Part shown: piece after piece, positions 52,530 to 64,000 of the stretch | How the letters are laid out: every line of letters begins with the position of its first letter | How positions within the stretch are numbered: the stretch's first letter is position 1 | Source: Powellomyces hirtus | Lineage: Eukaryota; Chytridiomycota; Chytridiomycetes; Spizellomycetales; Powellomycetaceae | Length of the DNA: 64,000 nucleotides | NCBI GenBank assembly: GCA_025526995.1 | Contig: JAHLKG010000013.1 | Span: forward strand, 496,001-560,000 | Reading direction: 5' to 3' | Program-made: the position numbers and the translations under genes | The notes under the pieces: generated by a model | Told to the model about the DNA's origin: nothing | The model's input: only the letters and a program-made list of their open reading frames with translations | Databases searched by the model: none

Positions 52530-54604
52530 ATGAACAACGACAGCCGCGCTTCGAAAATACGTGAGTTTGCGGGCAAGCATGTTCCCAGCAAAGTCTTCAG
52601 CAGCTTTGGATGGACAGCTTGGGAGCAGGCGGGAGAAAAAAAGAACAGGCACTGACGCTAGTCTGTTGTGAATGTAGATGATTTTGTTGCCCATGATGCC
52701 CCTGCAACCTGTCTCAAGATTGGCGGCAAATCGGCACGCGTAATGGTCACAGGCGGAGAGGACCGGAAAGTCAACCTGTGGGCGATTGGAAAAACTGCTC
52801 CGATATTGGTATGTGCTGCGGAAGCTATGGAAAAACTGTGAAATGTCTTCCCCACGTTTGGCAGTCTCTCAACATTCATTCAACAGAGTTTGGCTGGTCA
52901 TGCAAGCGCAATTGAATGCGTGACGCTGGATTATCCCGAAGAGATTGTGGTCGCCGGATCCTCATCAGGGACTCTGAAGCTATGGGATCTGGAACACGCC
53001 AAAGGTCTGCTAGGCTTGCAGTTTGAAGCATGGATGGTCGTTCTGATTCTAGGCATTTCTCTGCTTGATGGACATCAGTGATCAGAACGCTGGCAGGTCA
53101 CAAGTCTGGTGCACGATGTGTTGAATTTCATCCTTTCGGCGAGTTCTTTGCGTCCGGATCAGTCGACTCTACCGTCAAAATATGGGATGTGAGGAGAAAA
53201 GGTTGCATTCAAACGTACACCGGACATCACGAAGGAGTGAGCGTGCTCCGGATAACACCTGATGGACGGTGGATTGCAACTGGGGGAGGTGACGGGACTG
53301 TTAAGGTGCGTCTAGCAAAGAGACGAACTTGTGCTTATCGTCTTGGCACTCGAGCTCACGGCTCCCAAACTCCAAGATATGGGATATGACGGCTGGAAAG
53401 TTGCTCCATACTTACTCCGATCACACCGCCCCGGTCACGTCTGTGGCATTCAATCCGTCCGAGTTTATGATGGTCAGCGCGGGCGCCGACAATGTGCTGC
53501 GCTTCTACGATCTGCAAAGTTTCGATTGCATATCGGCAAGCCCTGCAAGTACAGGCCGACCGCAAGTCCTGCAATTTGATCCGGAGGGACAGGAGCTCTA
53601 TGTCGGCTATTCTGACTCTCTACAGGTAAGGAATATGGCTGCTTGATCTATTTTGGTCACTAGATTGGCGGTATGAAGACGCTAAACATTCCGTCGTCTT
53701 GTTTGCATTTCCCTTTGATGTTAGATCTGGACCTGGGAGCCGGCAGAATGTCACGATATCATAAATGTAAATTGGCCCAATATCACCGACATGCGCATAA
53801 TGCTTGAGGATGGGCAAGTCCTTGCTGGCGCGTTGGATCAGAACTTTGTTAGCATGTGGGGAGTGGACATAACCGTACGTTTTGCGCCCATGCACATCGT
53901 GACCGCTTGGTTGCAGTGCCAGCTGGTTCTCATATTTCTGTGTTCCTGATAGCCGCGATTGAGCCCAACAGACAGAAAACCACCAGCTCGGAGCTACCCA
54001 TCACAGGCAAACACGTCTTCAGAACCGGATATAGGTGGGCTGGCACGCGTCACTCTATTCACGTTTCCTCGATAAATTGACACTCGTTGTCAATAGGCCG
54101 ACTGCACATCGCCGACAACTCCACCTCCTCCCGAACCTCCACTCCGCGAACATCAATAACAGATCCTCATGATGGTATGGGCAGTAAGTTTGGTATGTAA
54201 ACTCTCGCCGCTACCCGCGACCCGATCGGCCTTTGACATTCGAATGAATCTTCAGTCCGTCAGCAGCCGTCGATAGAACGACGCGATCCACCACCACCCA
54301 TCCAGCCCAACGTTAGTGGTGAGTGTGGACGTTCACTAAGTGTCGCAATGGGCTGTAGTATCAGGCTGCTAAAACCTTGTCCGGTACGCCAAAGGCCGCA
54401 CCCCATCGATTGGCAAATCTACGTCCTCAGCCTACATGGTGCCAGAGCCCAGCGAGCCGCGCATCCTTGGCCGATCCGGCTCGGGTAACTTTGATCGCGG
54501 CGACGAACCGTATCATGGTGGAGCACGGTCCTCTGTATCTTCCAATCACAGTCGAGCGCCAACGCCGATGCGGAATTTCGAGGAGCAGCTATATCAATCT
54601 CCGC

Positions 54605-54660
<56 letters not shown>

Positions 54661-55621
54661 CCGCAGCAGCAGCATCAGCAGCACCAGCAGCAACAGCATC
54701 AACAACAGCAACAACAGAGCGCCAATTCATTTGTTCCGGCTGGAAATGGCGAGCGGCCTCTAGATTTGGACCTCGCAAAGTTCATTCAGGTCCGTTCGTA
54801 TACACGTCCATTGCCGTTGCCCTTCCCCACCAGCAATTTTTACACTTCCTTTGCATAGAACTCTCAACGGCGTCTGCAGCCACTCCCACTCTCCCCGACC
54901 TCGCCCGGCGCACCACCGCCAACCTCCGACCAAGACATCATGGACTCCGTCCTCTTCCGCCACGCATCTGTCGCATCCATCCTCCACTCGCGGCTCGCCA
55001 GCATCCGCATGGTCCGACAAGTCTGGGACGAAAACAATGTTAAACCCGCCATCGAGTCTCTCCAGGCCCTTAAGGACTCTGCTGTTCTCGTCGATATACT
55101 GAGAATTATCAACCTAAAGCCGAAATTGCTGACACTGGATACGGCGTTGCTCATGCTCCCGATGCTGCATGAACTGTTCTTTGAGGTCTATGAAGAGTGA
55201 GTGGTGGTGCTCGAGAAACTCCTACATAGCTGCTTGCGAGGTTTATATTCAGTCGCGTCTGGTTACGTTTTTTCTATTCCAGCTATATCGTAACTGCATG
55301 CACAACCCTCCGTCTCCTCGTCAAATCATTCTCCCACGTCATCCTCTCAGGTCTCGACGCCGACTCACTCTCCTCGCCAGGCGTAGATATCAGTCGTGAA
55401 GATCGGTACGTAGAGAAAGCCCGCCATGCATGCAATGCTTGATTTGCGCAAATTCAGAACACATCCCCTTCAACTCATTCAGAATTCAACGATGTCGCGG
55501 TTGTTACGAACATTTCATCAATGTCGCCAACACGCTCGAAGAACTCAAGCGCTCGGCAGGACAGGTTGGCATTGTCGTCAGGGAGACTTTGAAAGATCTG
55601 GCCGTGTTTACGCGGAAATAG
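52530..55621 (+). CDS. KATNB1: Katanin p80 regulatory subunit (WD40 + con80)
   Basis: Targets the katanin p60 ATPase to microtubules for severing at spindle poles, centrosomes and flagellar bases. Exons include 52530-52560, 52678-52808, 52887-53004, 53079-53305, 53377-53625, 53725-53874, several short linker exons (53941-54380), the polyQ exon, and three con80 exons to the stop at 55621. The WD40 propeller is clear: '[18 protein letters not shown]', '[18 protein letters not shown]', '[20 protein letters not shown]', '[20 protein letters not shown]'. The linker contains a glutamine tract. The C-terminal con80 domain runs from '[20 protein letters not shown]' to '[20 protein letters not shown]' and binds p60. 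The last intron is assigned to AG at 55487 because only that acceptor keeps the con80 frame. Linker exon borders are less certain than the propeller. Confidence 0.88.
54604..54660 (+). repeat. (CAA)19 microsatellite coding polyglutamine in katanin p80
   Basis: Nineteen uninterrupted CAA codons, followed to about 54717 by a mixed CAG/CAA/CAT stretch, together a Gln/His-rich tract of roughly 40 residues. Confidence 0.95.
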
Positions 55622-55912
55622 ATAAAAGCATTCCCATGCATGAATAATTATTTCACGTTTTTTTATTTTCTCACTGTCTTCGAGATGCTTTGAGCTTTCC
55701 TGTCTAACAAGTTGCGCCACGACGCGCGCGACAAATGAAGAGAAGCAGAAATCTGCTGATTAGGAAGTCAATGCTTCAATGTGATGAGAGGCAATGAGAA
55801 GGACGGACAAGACAAAAACTCAGCCAAACAGAGCCGGAAAACAAAACGAAAACAAAAACAACGAATCCAAAAAAAAAAATATAATTGCACAACCCGGTAA
55901 CATCACGCGCCA

Positions 55913-58900
55913 TCATCCCACTCTATCTGGCGGCGCCAGCATCAACGAGTATTTGCGTGGGTTCTTGATCACGTCTGCGGGAAGTCGTCGCACGATCGCA
56001 GTGCCCCACGACGTTCCACCCGGATCGAGCGTGTGATGGCCCAGGCTGGTATCACTATTGATGCTCGTGTCTGCCCATGTCGCCGAGGAATAGCCGTGGT
56101 CGATAACGCCGTCTTCTTCGTCGTCGTAAGGGTTGTGTGACCGGTCGGGTCCGTGGTGCGGTGCGAGGAGAGTGTACAGAGTGTGCTACGTGGGGGCGAA
56201 AAGACATGAATAACAGGGCCGTGAAGATTCGGGATGCATGGAATAGGCTACTCACGGTGGGTTTTTGTGAAGACAGTCGGAGATACAGGTCAGCTTGCGA
56301 TATTTTGGATGGTTCCTGGTGGTCTTGTGTCCCAGCCGTCTCGAGCTGGCTTTCATCCTGGATCACCATTTTCTAAACAAATCCAGATATTCAGAAAAAC
56401 GCGCAACATTTGTGATAACGCAATGGGTACAGACCTCTTTGCCTTTCCCAGCGCGCCGTGCGCTAGCAAGGGCCAATTTCCTGGCGACCGCTTTCTTGCT
56501 TCCGCTTTTCCGCGCACAAATCACACACCAGCCGCCGCCCATCCCCGCAGCACCCATCACCCCCTCCCCGACCTCATCCCAGCCTTCTCGCTCCGCCATG
56601 CTGCTCATCTCCCTCTGCAAGCACGAAACATGGTAGGCGTGTTTGCACTTCATGACTGCAACTTTGCCGTTCCTGTCGGCGTGTGCCATGGCGCGGACGT
56701 GCAGCAGCCGCTGGCAAACGGCGCACTGCCCGCGGGCAGGCCGGAGTGCGCCGCGGCGAAGTTTCGTGCTCAAAAGATGGGAGGCGTGCACGTCGTGGGT
56801 AAGAATGCGGTTCGTAGCTTCCAGGAGTTCGCGCTCGTACGTGTACGACTCGAGCATTGAAAAAATGATAGCGCGGTGTTCGCCAAAGGAGGCGGTCTGC
56901 TGCGCGTGCACGATACGGAGGATGATTGAATGGAGAGCAACGTGGCCAACCATGCTGTACAGGATTTCTCGGCTACTTTCTGACAGAGCAGCATGCATCG
57001 GGTCCGCCAACTCTTCGGCAATTCCGCTCTCCTGGAGCTCATCTGATTCCTCTTCCGTGGACTGCATGGGGGCTTCGGGTGCAGTCCCGTGCTGTAGCTC
57101 AACAACCTCATCCAACATGCGAAACCATAAGCCTTCCCGTTCGTTTTTCCTCAGTCGCTGAGAGCTCCGTCTGCAAAGCTGCAGTGCCATCTCGATTCCT
57201 GATCTGACCGACGCAATCTGTGTCTCATCGTTAGCGGTGTCCTCACGACTTGCATCTGCGCGAGCAATGACAACTTTCCGAACACTGTCGAGAATCAACG
57301 CGAGCGACCCCTCAAAATTCCCACTCTGCTCTAGTATCCACGCAGCGGCATCAATGATGTTGTGATTCTTGCAAGCAATTGAAACACGATCAAAGTTGTA
57401 CGGATACCCTGCTTCTCCAGTGGAAAGGCCTTCCAGGAATTCCTTGACATGAGAGGGCTCCTTCTCACAGAGGAGTCCGATATATTGCTCATACACGAAT
57501 TCGCCCACGTTTGACGGAGGGACCAGATTTTTCGGCATCACAGGTTCGGTCGACCCGGAAGGAACGGCTCGTAAACTGAGTACCCATTTCGCATCCAGTA
57601 ATCCCTTCAGATATTGAAACAGTTCGGGGGGATGGTCGGCAAGGCTCTTGATGATGGTGGGGTGCGCAGATGGCCAAAACGTCGTAATCAGGTTAGCGGT
57701 TTCGACCTCATCAATGTGTATTAAGGCCACGATGCTGTTGAACACGCTGTTCTTCACCAGGTTGCGTTGCTGAGCAGACAGCTCATCACTGCGCATGAGA
57801 TGGCTAACAACTTCAAAACTCCGCTCACGCCTCTCCGGGTCCTCGACATATGAGCGAAGAACCAGCTCATATCGGAGCTGCCGGCGTATCACCAGTTCAT
57901 AGACACGCCACATGGACGCATTTTCGTACATCTGCAACAACCCGATCTTTTCTTCTTCAGTCTCACTCGGTTCGAAGTCTGTGGACAGCAGTGCCAGAAT
58001 TCCACACTGTCGTGCATCGTGGGTGCCATTGTCCTCTGTCAGGGCTAACGTAAGAAGCATTCGTCGGAGCACCGTATGCGAGAGAGTTAACGAATCACGG
58101 AAGCGAGCATAATTTCGAGCAGCGAAGCAGTAGAGGTCAATAGTTGCAGGGTTGGAGGCAACGAGTCCTGCCTCAGTCTGCGGACTGATAGGCTTGCTGA
58201 AATCCCCCATCTGGTCGCCCTCGACCACAGCGAATAGGGCATCCACAATGCTCTGCCTGCTAATGTCATAGCGATCCGCAAACCTTCCCAAACCCTCTTG
58301 ATCTGCAACAAAAACGTTCTGGCGGATCTTGAGAGAATGGCTGCCCAATGCATCATCAGTCAACATGGCAGCGACAGCTTTCATGAACTCGCGCGAGTCG
58401 TATCGGTAAAGTAGACGAATATACGGGTAGCTTCCTTCGCCCAGCATTTGCACTGAACCTCCTGGAGGCCACGATGCGTGGAGCGGCGAAAAAAGGAAAC
58501 TGTAAACGTCTTCTTTGGCTGACACAGCCTCATCATCTTCGAGGACTCCAACTGGAAAAGCCTTCCCCGTGAGTGTGTACGCGAGGTACACGTACAGCGT
58601 ATACAGCGCCCCTCCTGCGGAGTTAGGATCCGCTGACGAAGCGCTTTCCGGGCTGTGTGACAACGAGCCAACAAAAGTTTCGTCATTTTCCTCCGCATGC
58701 TGAAGAACTTGTAATAGCTCCACAATCGGCATGACAAAATCGCCGACCCGAGTGTAAACATAGATGAGCGCGCTGTAGAGCCGGCGGTTGAGACAAATCC
58801 CAATCGTTCGATGGACATCGAGTCCCAAGGTGTCGAGATGTAAGATGACCTGCTCCAATCTGTTGAACCAGCCCTGGTTTTCGTAATGCGCCATAAAGTC

Positions 58901-61900
58901 CTGGACGATGGTGGGGTTGGAGAAGCTTGTCACACGCTCATCCAAGATATAAACCTCCAACAACTCCAAAAACACTGGTTGCAGGTCCTTGTCGCAGAAT
59001 TGTTCATAAATATCGCCAAACAGCAAGTCCTCTCGCTCAATCCCTAGGCAGGTATCGAAAGCTGTGGCGGCTAGCTGTCGATAAACGTTGAGATCCTCGC
59101 CATCGTGCAACTGGCGGTCTGCAGCCTCGTAACTTGTAAGTGACATATCGATGTAGGTCATGAGGAGCTCTGATAAGTGGTTTCCCACAACCTGTCTTCG
59201 AGCGTCTCCATCATTGGGCAGACCCGTTACCGCATGTCGCATAGCCCCTTTGCAAAACTTTAAGCCCAGCGCAATCGCGTCTTGGAAATGACCGTAGACA
59301 ACGAGGGCTTTGATACGATCGGTCCACGAAAGTCTACCGGAAACAGTCAGTTCCCGTTGACCCTACGACAAGTAACAATTGAGCATGGGCTTCAGGTCAT
59401 CAATGCAAGGAAGGGGAAAGCGACCTACCAGGATGAAGAGCCGTCCTTTGAAAGCTTTTAAGCTTTGTTGATATGACAAATGTGGAGGAAGTTGTAAGCT
59501 GCGGAGAGATCCTGAGAAGTAATCAGCGCTATAGATGTTGCGCAGCACAACGTCCGTGCTTTCGATTTCCCTCATCGTATGGACGTCAAATGATATCAAA
59601 ATTTGTTTGGAGGTCAGTAATAGGAGGAACTACAGTGCGAAGTTTAGTGACTGTACAGCATTTATGTTGCTTAACAGATTGAGTCACCTTTTCGTCGAGC
59701 CACTGTAACGCTACGATGTCGTCTTGTCCCACCCAGTTGCCTTGTATCACATATTCTACTGTGGGTGAGTCGGCAGCTGCAGAGCCGCCCTTTCCTGCTC
59801 GCTTAGAAGGGTTTCGCCACATGACGCGAATGATTCTCAGATTTCGCCCAAACGAGCAAGCCAGAAGCGGGTCGCTCAATTTGATAGCCTTCCCTAATGA
59901 GAATCAATTCGATTTCAGGCATACTATGTAAGCAGCTGCCGGGACGATAAACCTCAAAGGTGAGAGTCACGTTTTACCCACCATCCTTGATAGTCTTCAG
60001 CAGTGGACTCCAGGCTAAGCAGGATGCACGAGAGGCACGATCGGATGGATCCTTGGCATGCGCCGTGTCGCGACTCCAAGACATGCGAAACTGAGGCTGT
60101 GGGCTTGGCTTCATGCTCATGATAGCCATCTGGAAGAAATACCTTAGTATTACGCGGACAAAACTATCGTACTTCTCCAAATCCTCACCTTGTATGGGGT
60201 ACTGAGAGCAACCAGATGCAGTTGGTCGCCCGGGTAACGTTGGTGTCCTCTGATGCGCGGTAGCACTGACATGGCGTAGATGGTGGTGGGGATGGATGTC
60301 GCGGTAGGTGTACTGGGATGAATGCGGGTAATGTAAGTGGTATTCAGCAAATACAGTCTCAGAGCGGCGTGATGGAAGGCATTGCCCTATTGATGTGTTT
60401 AAGTCGATGAAAGACAACATTTTTGAATCACCATGCAATCCATACCTCATTGTCTGCAGAGACAAATGCACCTTTCGAGCCAACGAATGCAACATGCACT
60501 ATGGACGACCCCTGAGGGTGTCCTTCTCTTTTGGTCTCGTCACCAGAGATAGGCAGCACGGTTCGTATAATAGCGCGCTTCTGAATGTCCCACACTCGGA
60601 TCAGACCATGGCCGTAACCACAAACCAGTTGGGTTTGATCAAATCCAAGCGATATAGATGTCACTGGACCGGGATTTCCTTCATCGATCACATCTCCCAG
60701 AATAACCTTCAGAGTCTGAGAGAAATCATAGACCAAGACCACCGAGCGGGAGGTCCCGATTAATATGCCTCCCGCGATTTGCATGCATGTCGGTGTCCCA
60801 ACTTTTTGACGCATAGCACCTGTGAACAACTGCAGGGCTAGACGCTGCAGCGAGGTCCAGCGTAAGACGTCCTTCGGACCTGGTGGAGCTGTCAGACCCA
60901 TCAATGAATCCGCATCGAGGCTCATGGACGTTCCCAAAGATGGCACTGTTGAAGATGACAAGGAGACCGCCGATGTGGCAGTTGAGACAGACAGTTTCCG
61001 GGTATGTCTTGGCATTCGGGGCGAATATACCAACGGAGTAGCGTGTGCGCTTGCCTCCGATGAGCGCTCAGATGGACTGTCCTGAAGGTGCCACACGGTC
61101 AGCAACTGAGAACGTTACAGAACTTCAATCCATGATCGCACCTCAATTGATCGGGAATCACCCGAATCGTTGTCTCCAATCACTTGGGATGGACTCATGA
61201 TGCTAACATAATCGCTGATCCCGTTATCGTTTGACTTTGCCGCTACAACGCCCAAAGTGTCGCCCTTATCTAAGGTACAGGTTCGTGGGCCATTCATATG
61301 TGCGAGCGAAAGATGGATGACTCTGGGTCCATACCACTGGCTTCTAAAAACTCCCCATAAACAGCTATTTCTTCAACCACGCTCTCAAGCAAGGTCCGGG
61401 CCCGCTCCCGCTGGGAAAGGTCATTTGTGTACAAGTGCCGAAGAATGTCACTTTGCAGCTTGTGCAAGTTATCAATCTTCGATTGCAAGAGAGCCTGATC
61501 TGCATCTGCAAGATCCTCATTGATAACGATGCTACATCGAAAAGAACATTGATTACTTTCATTTCTCTTGAGCTTGCGAATTCGGAACGCGGTCAAACCT
61601 GGCAAATTGCGAAGAAAGCTCCGTCAGGGCAGCTTCTTCAATGATGGTTGAGTTCGGCAATCACTCAAAGCGGTAAAAAAAAAGCAGCCATGCTTCTCAC
61701 CTTCCGTTTTACCTGTATCATCCTTCCACCTAAGTTCCTACGAATCTTAGTGGTTGAAAACACAAGCCGGTCACAGGCAGTAATGAATTACCTGTCAGTG
61801 CGGTTTGGCTTGTCAGTCGCCGCTCGGGTAACTGACGGTCTGCCGGTGACACTCCCGCTCGGGGATCCATTGTGAGATTCACCACCAGAACTCGTCACAG

Positions 61901-62189
61901 AAAATCTGCCGTCACTGCTAGCGCGACTCTGCGGCCTTTCGCCCGTGAATCGACGTCCCCATGCTGGCAGCCTAAACCCTGCCGCAAACGGCCGCGGCGA
62001 CGGCCCGTCGGGGCCGGGTGAGGAAGTTGCCATTCGTTCCAACACGCTTTCGGATGCTGAATGTCTGAGTTCAGAGGGTCGCTCTGCGTGTTGTCCCTGG
62101 TGGTCATCGAATAGGTTCTCGAGGCTGCCCAAGTCGCTCATGTGCAATTCTTTCAAAGCTCGCGGGCCAGCCGGCAGAGCCCGCTGCAT
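55913..62189 (-). CDS. VPS8: Vps8, CORVET tethering-complex subunit
   Basis: Subunit of the CORVET complex that binds Rab5/Vps21 and tethers endosomes. It spans 6.3 kb with several introns. The N-terminus is Ser-rich (alternative starts 62189 and 62141). A beta-propeller region follows (about 61100-59400; 'LGFDQTQLVCGYGHGLIRVW', 'GSSIVHVAFVGSKGAFVSAD'). Next is the long alpha-solenoid exon 59240-56400 with the Vps8 signature 'FDTCLGIEREDLLFGDIYEQ'. A RING-H2 finger comes near the end ('CAVCQRLL', 'CKHAYHVSC', 'WCVICARK', about 56720-56510), as in HOPS/CORVET subunits. Two further exons extend the protein to the TGA at 55913 ('HNPYDDEEDGVIDHGYSSAT'); they join in frame, so the tail is called as part of the gene. 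Exon borders in the propeller part were not all resolved. Confidence 0.92.
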
Positions 62190-62744
62190 GGAGAGGTGAT
62201 GAGGTTCAGATGGATCCGCCCGGGCGCACGAAAGGAATAAGAGACCGTCCGATGAAAACGAAGCATCCGTCTATGCAATTGGCAGAGACCTGCTCATTGG
62301 AGGAAGGGTGGAAGATGCCAAACTGCAAACGGCCAAAATGTGCCAATCTGCCAAACTGGCGCTTTGGATGTGTCACTGCCTATATCTGGGATGGCACGGA
62401 ATCGATGACTGTGCCCCATTCGCGTTCTTGGCTGGACTGGCTGGACTCTCGGCTAGACTGGCTGGATCGCCACTCCACCTGAATATAGTATCTTGAGAGT
62501 GTCCGACAAGTCAGTGACTTTCCAATTCGCAGTTTCTTCCTTGCTGATTCCTCGCCCCCATTATTAATTCATTCATCCCTTTACCCGCACTCCATCTTCC
62601 CACCCTCCGTTGCAAGGAAGGAGCTTCAGCTTATTTCTCTTCCGTCCCGTCACCAGTATTGCTTTGTTCGATAGCAAAGCGCTAATAGTCTTTGTCGAAA
62701 AAGTTCCGACGATTCCGACCGTTTCCCACGCACAAACCGTCAAA
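62190..62744. other. Divergent promoter region between VPS8 and the class III E2 gene
   Basis: No gene. Short imperfect direct repeats (CTGGACTGGCTGGACT / CTAGACTGGCTGGAT) lie at 62430-62467. Confidence 0.55.
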
Positions 62745-63701
<957 letters not shown>

Positions 63702-63782
63702 GTTGAAGGCCGGAAGTGTATAGATTGTGTCCCTGGACGCCGACATAAGAATAAACTTAATATGTACATTGCACAAAGTCGT

Positions 63783-64000
63783 CTATGCTACCCATTTATC
63801 AGTTGTGACGCCGAGCAGACAATTGTCGATAATCCTGGTCTTGCCGACCCGCACAGCCCCAGAAAAGATTGCACCATTCAAGCCAATGGAATCCAATTCC
63901 TCCAGGCTGAAAGGGTCCGCCAGACTGAGATATTCCAAGTGGACGCCTTCTTGTGTCTCTATGATTCCCTTGGCTATTGCGACAAGTTCGTCCTTGCGAG
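63783..64000 (-). CDS. PAN6: Pantothenate synthetase (pantoate-beta-alanine ligase), C-terminal part
   Basis: Joins pantoate and beta-alanine with ATP to make pantothenate, the coenzyme A precursor. Only the last 72 codons are inside the window, in one exon running off the right edge. The C-terminal substrate-closing domain is readable: 'HLEYLSLADPFSLEELDSIG' (family: YLELRDxxxL) and 'NGAIFSGAVRVGKTRIIDNC' (family: ISGAVRVGKTRLIDN), ending in TAG at 63783. It is tail to tail with the E2 gene (81 bp between stop codons). Confidence 0.9.
   Translation of the reverse strand, partial: RKDELVAIAKGIIETQEGVHLEYLSLADPFSLEELDSIGLNGAIFSGAVRVGKTRIIDNCLLGVTTDKWVA

Noticed and set aside
54377..54763. + strand ORF with a run of asparagines
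   Set aside because: It is the (CAA)n repeat read as AAC in the wrong phase. The polyglutamine frame connects to the katanin exons on both sides.

Overview
The window is nuclear DNA of a fungus and probably a zoosporic (chytrid-like) lineage. Genes are compact and split by many short GT-AG introns (about 50-100 nt, some near 200). The proteins are fungal/opisthokont. A katanin p80 subunit, a cAMP-receptor-like GPCR, an SMN protein and an AIFM3-type Rieske oxidoreductase together fit an early-diverging flagellated fungus better than a yeast or mould. This placement is inference. Exons were joined by eye from splice signals, reading phase and family similarity. No tRNA, rRNA or CRISPR was seen.

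Layout. 1-1.2 kb (+): 3' part of a BET bromodomain gene. 1.8-2.5 kb (+): small secreted Cys-containing protein. 2.9-33.6 kb: ten consecutive confidently modelled minus-strand genes, namely an HSL-type membrane esterase, an EF-hand mitochondrial carrier, actin, a 7TM receptor, an MTH1-type Nudix hydrolase, choline-phosphate cytidylyltransferase, a large protein with phage/plasmid-like DNA modules, an SPFH/prohibitin-like protein, a Rieske-AIF oxidoreductase and an Snt2-type chromatin reader. 35-36.2 kb (+): SMN in nine small exons. 36.9-42.7 kb (-): small Ala/Lys-rich protein, SERCA calcium pump, unidentified 251-aa protein. 43.4-46.8 kb: Ubc13 (+), Got1 (-), cyclin H (+). 48.4-55.6 kb: DUF1206-like membrane protein (+), PDK-type kinase (-), katanin p80 (+). 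55.9-64 kb: Vps8 (-), class III ubiquitin E2 (+), 3' end of pantothenate synthetase (-).

Most genes are unrelated housekeeping genes, so no operon-like pathway is claimed. Themes recur: chromatin reading (BET, Snt2), endomembrane traffic and ion balance (Got1, Vps8, SERCA), mitochondrial control (carrier, PDK, SPFH, Rieske-AIF), ubiquitin conjugation (two E2s) and microtubule severing (katanin).

The most unusual locus is 18378-21010. It encodes a 779-aa protein that pairs a DUF3102-like (phage/plasmid-type) helical module with a region resembling phage N6-adenine methyltransferases whose catalytic NPP[YF] motif appears lost. Other points are the bacterial-flavoured SPFH and DUF1206 genes, long poly-G tracts, an AT-rich island at 15.2-15.9 kb and a frame-broken gene remnant at 24.6-25.2 kb.
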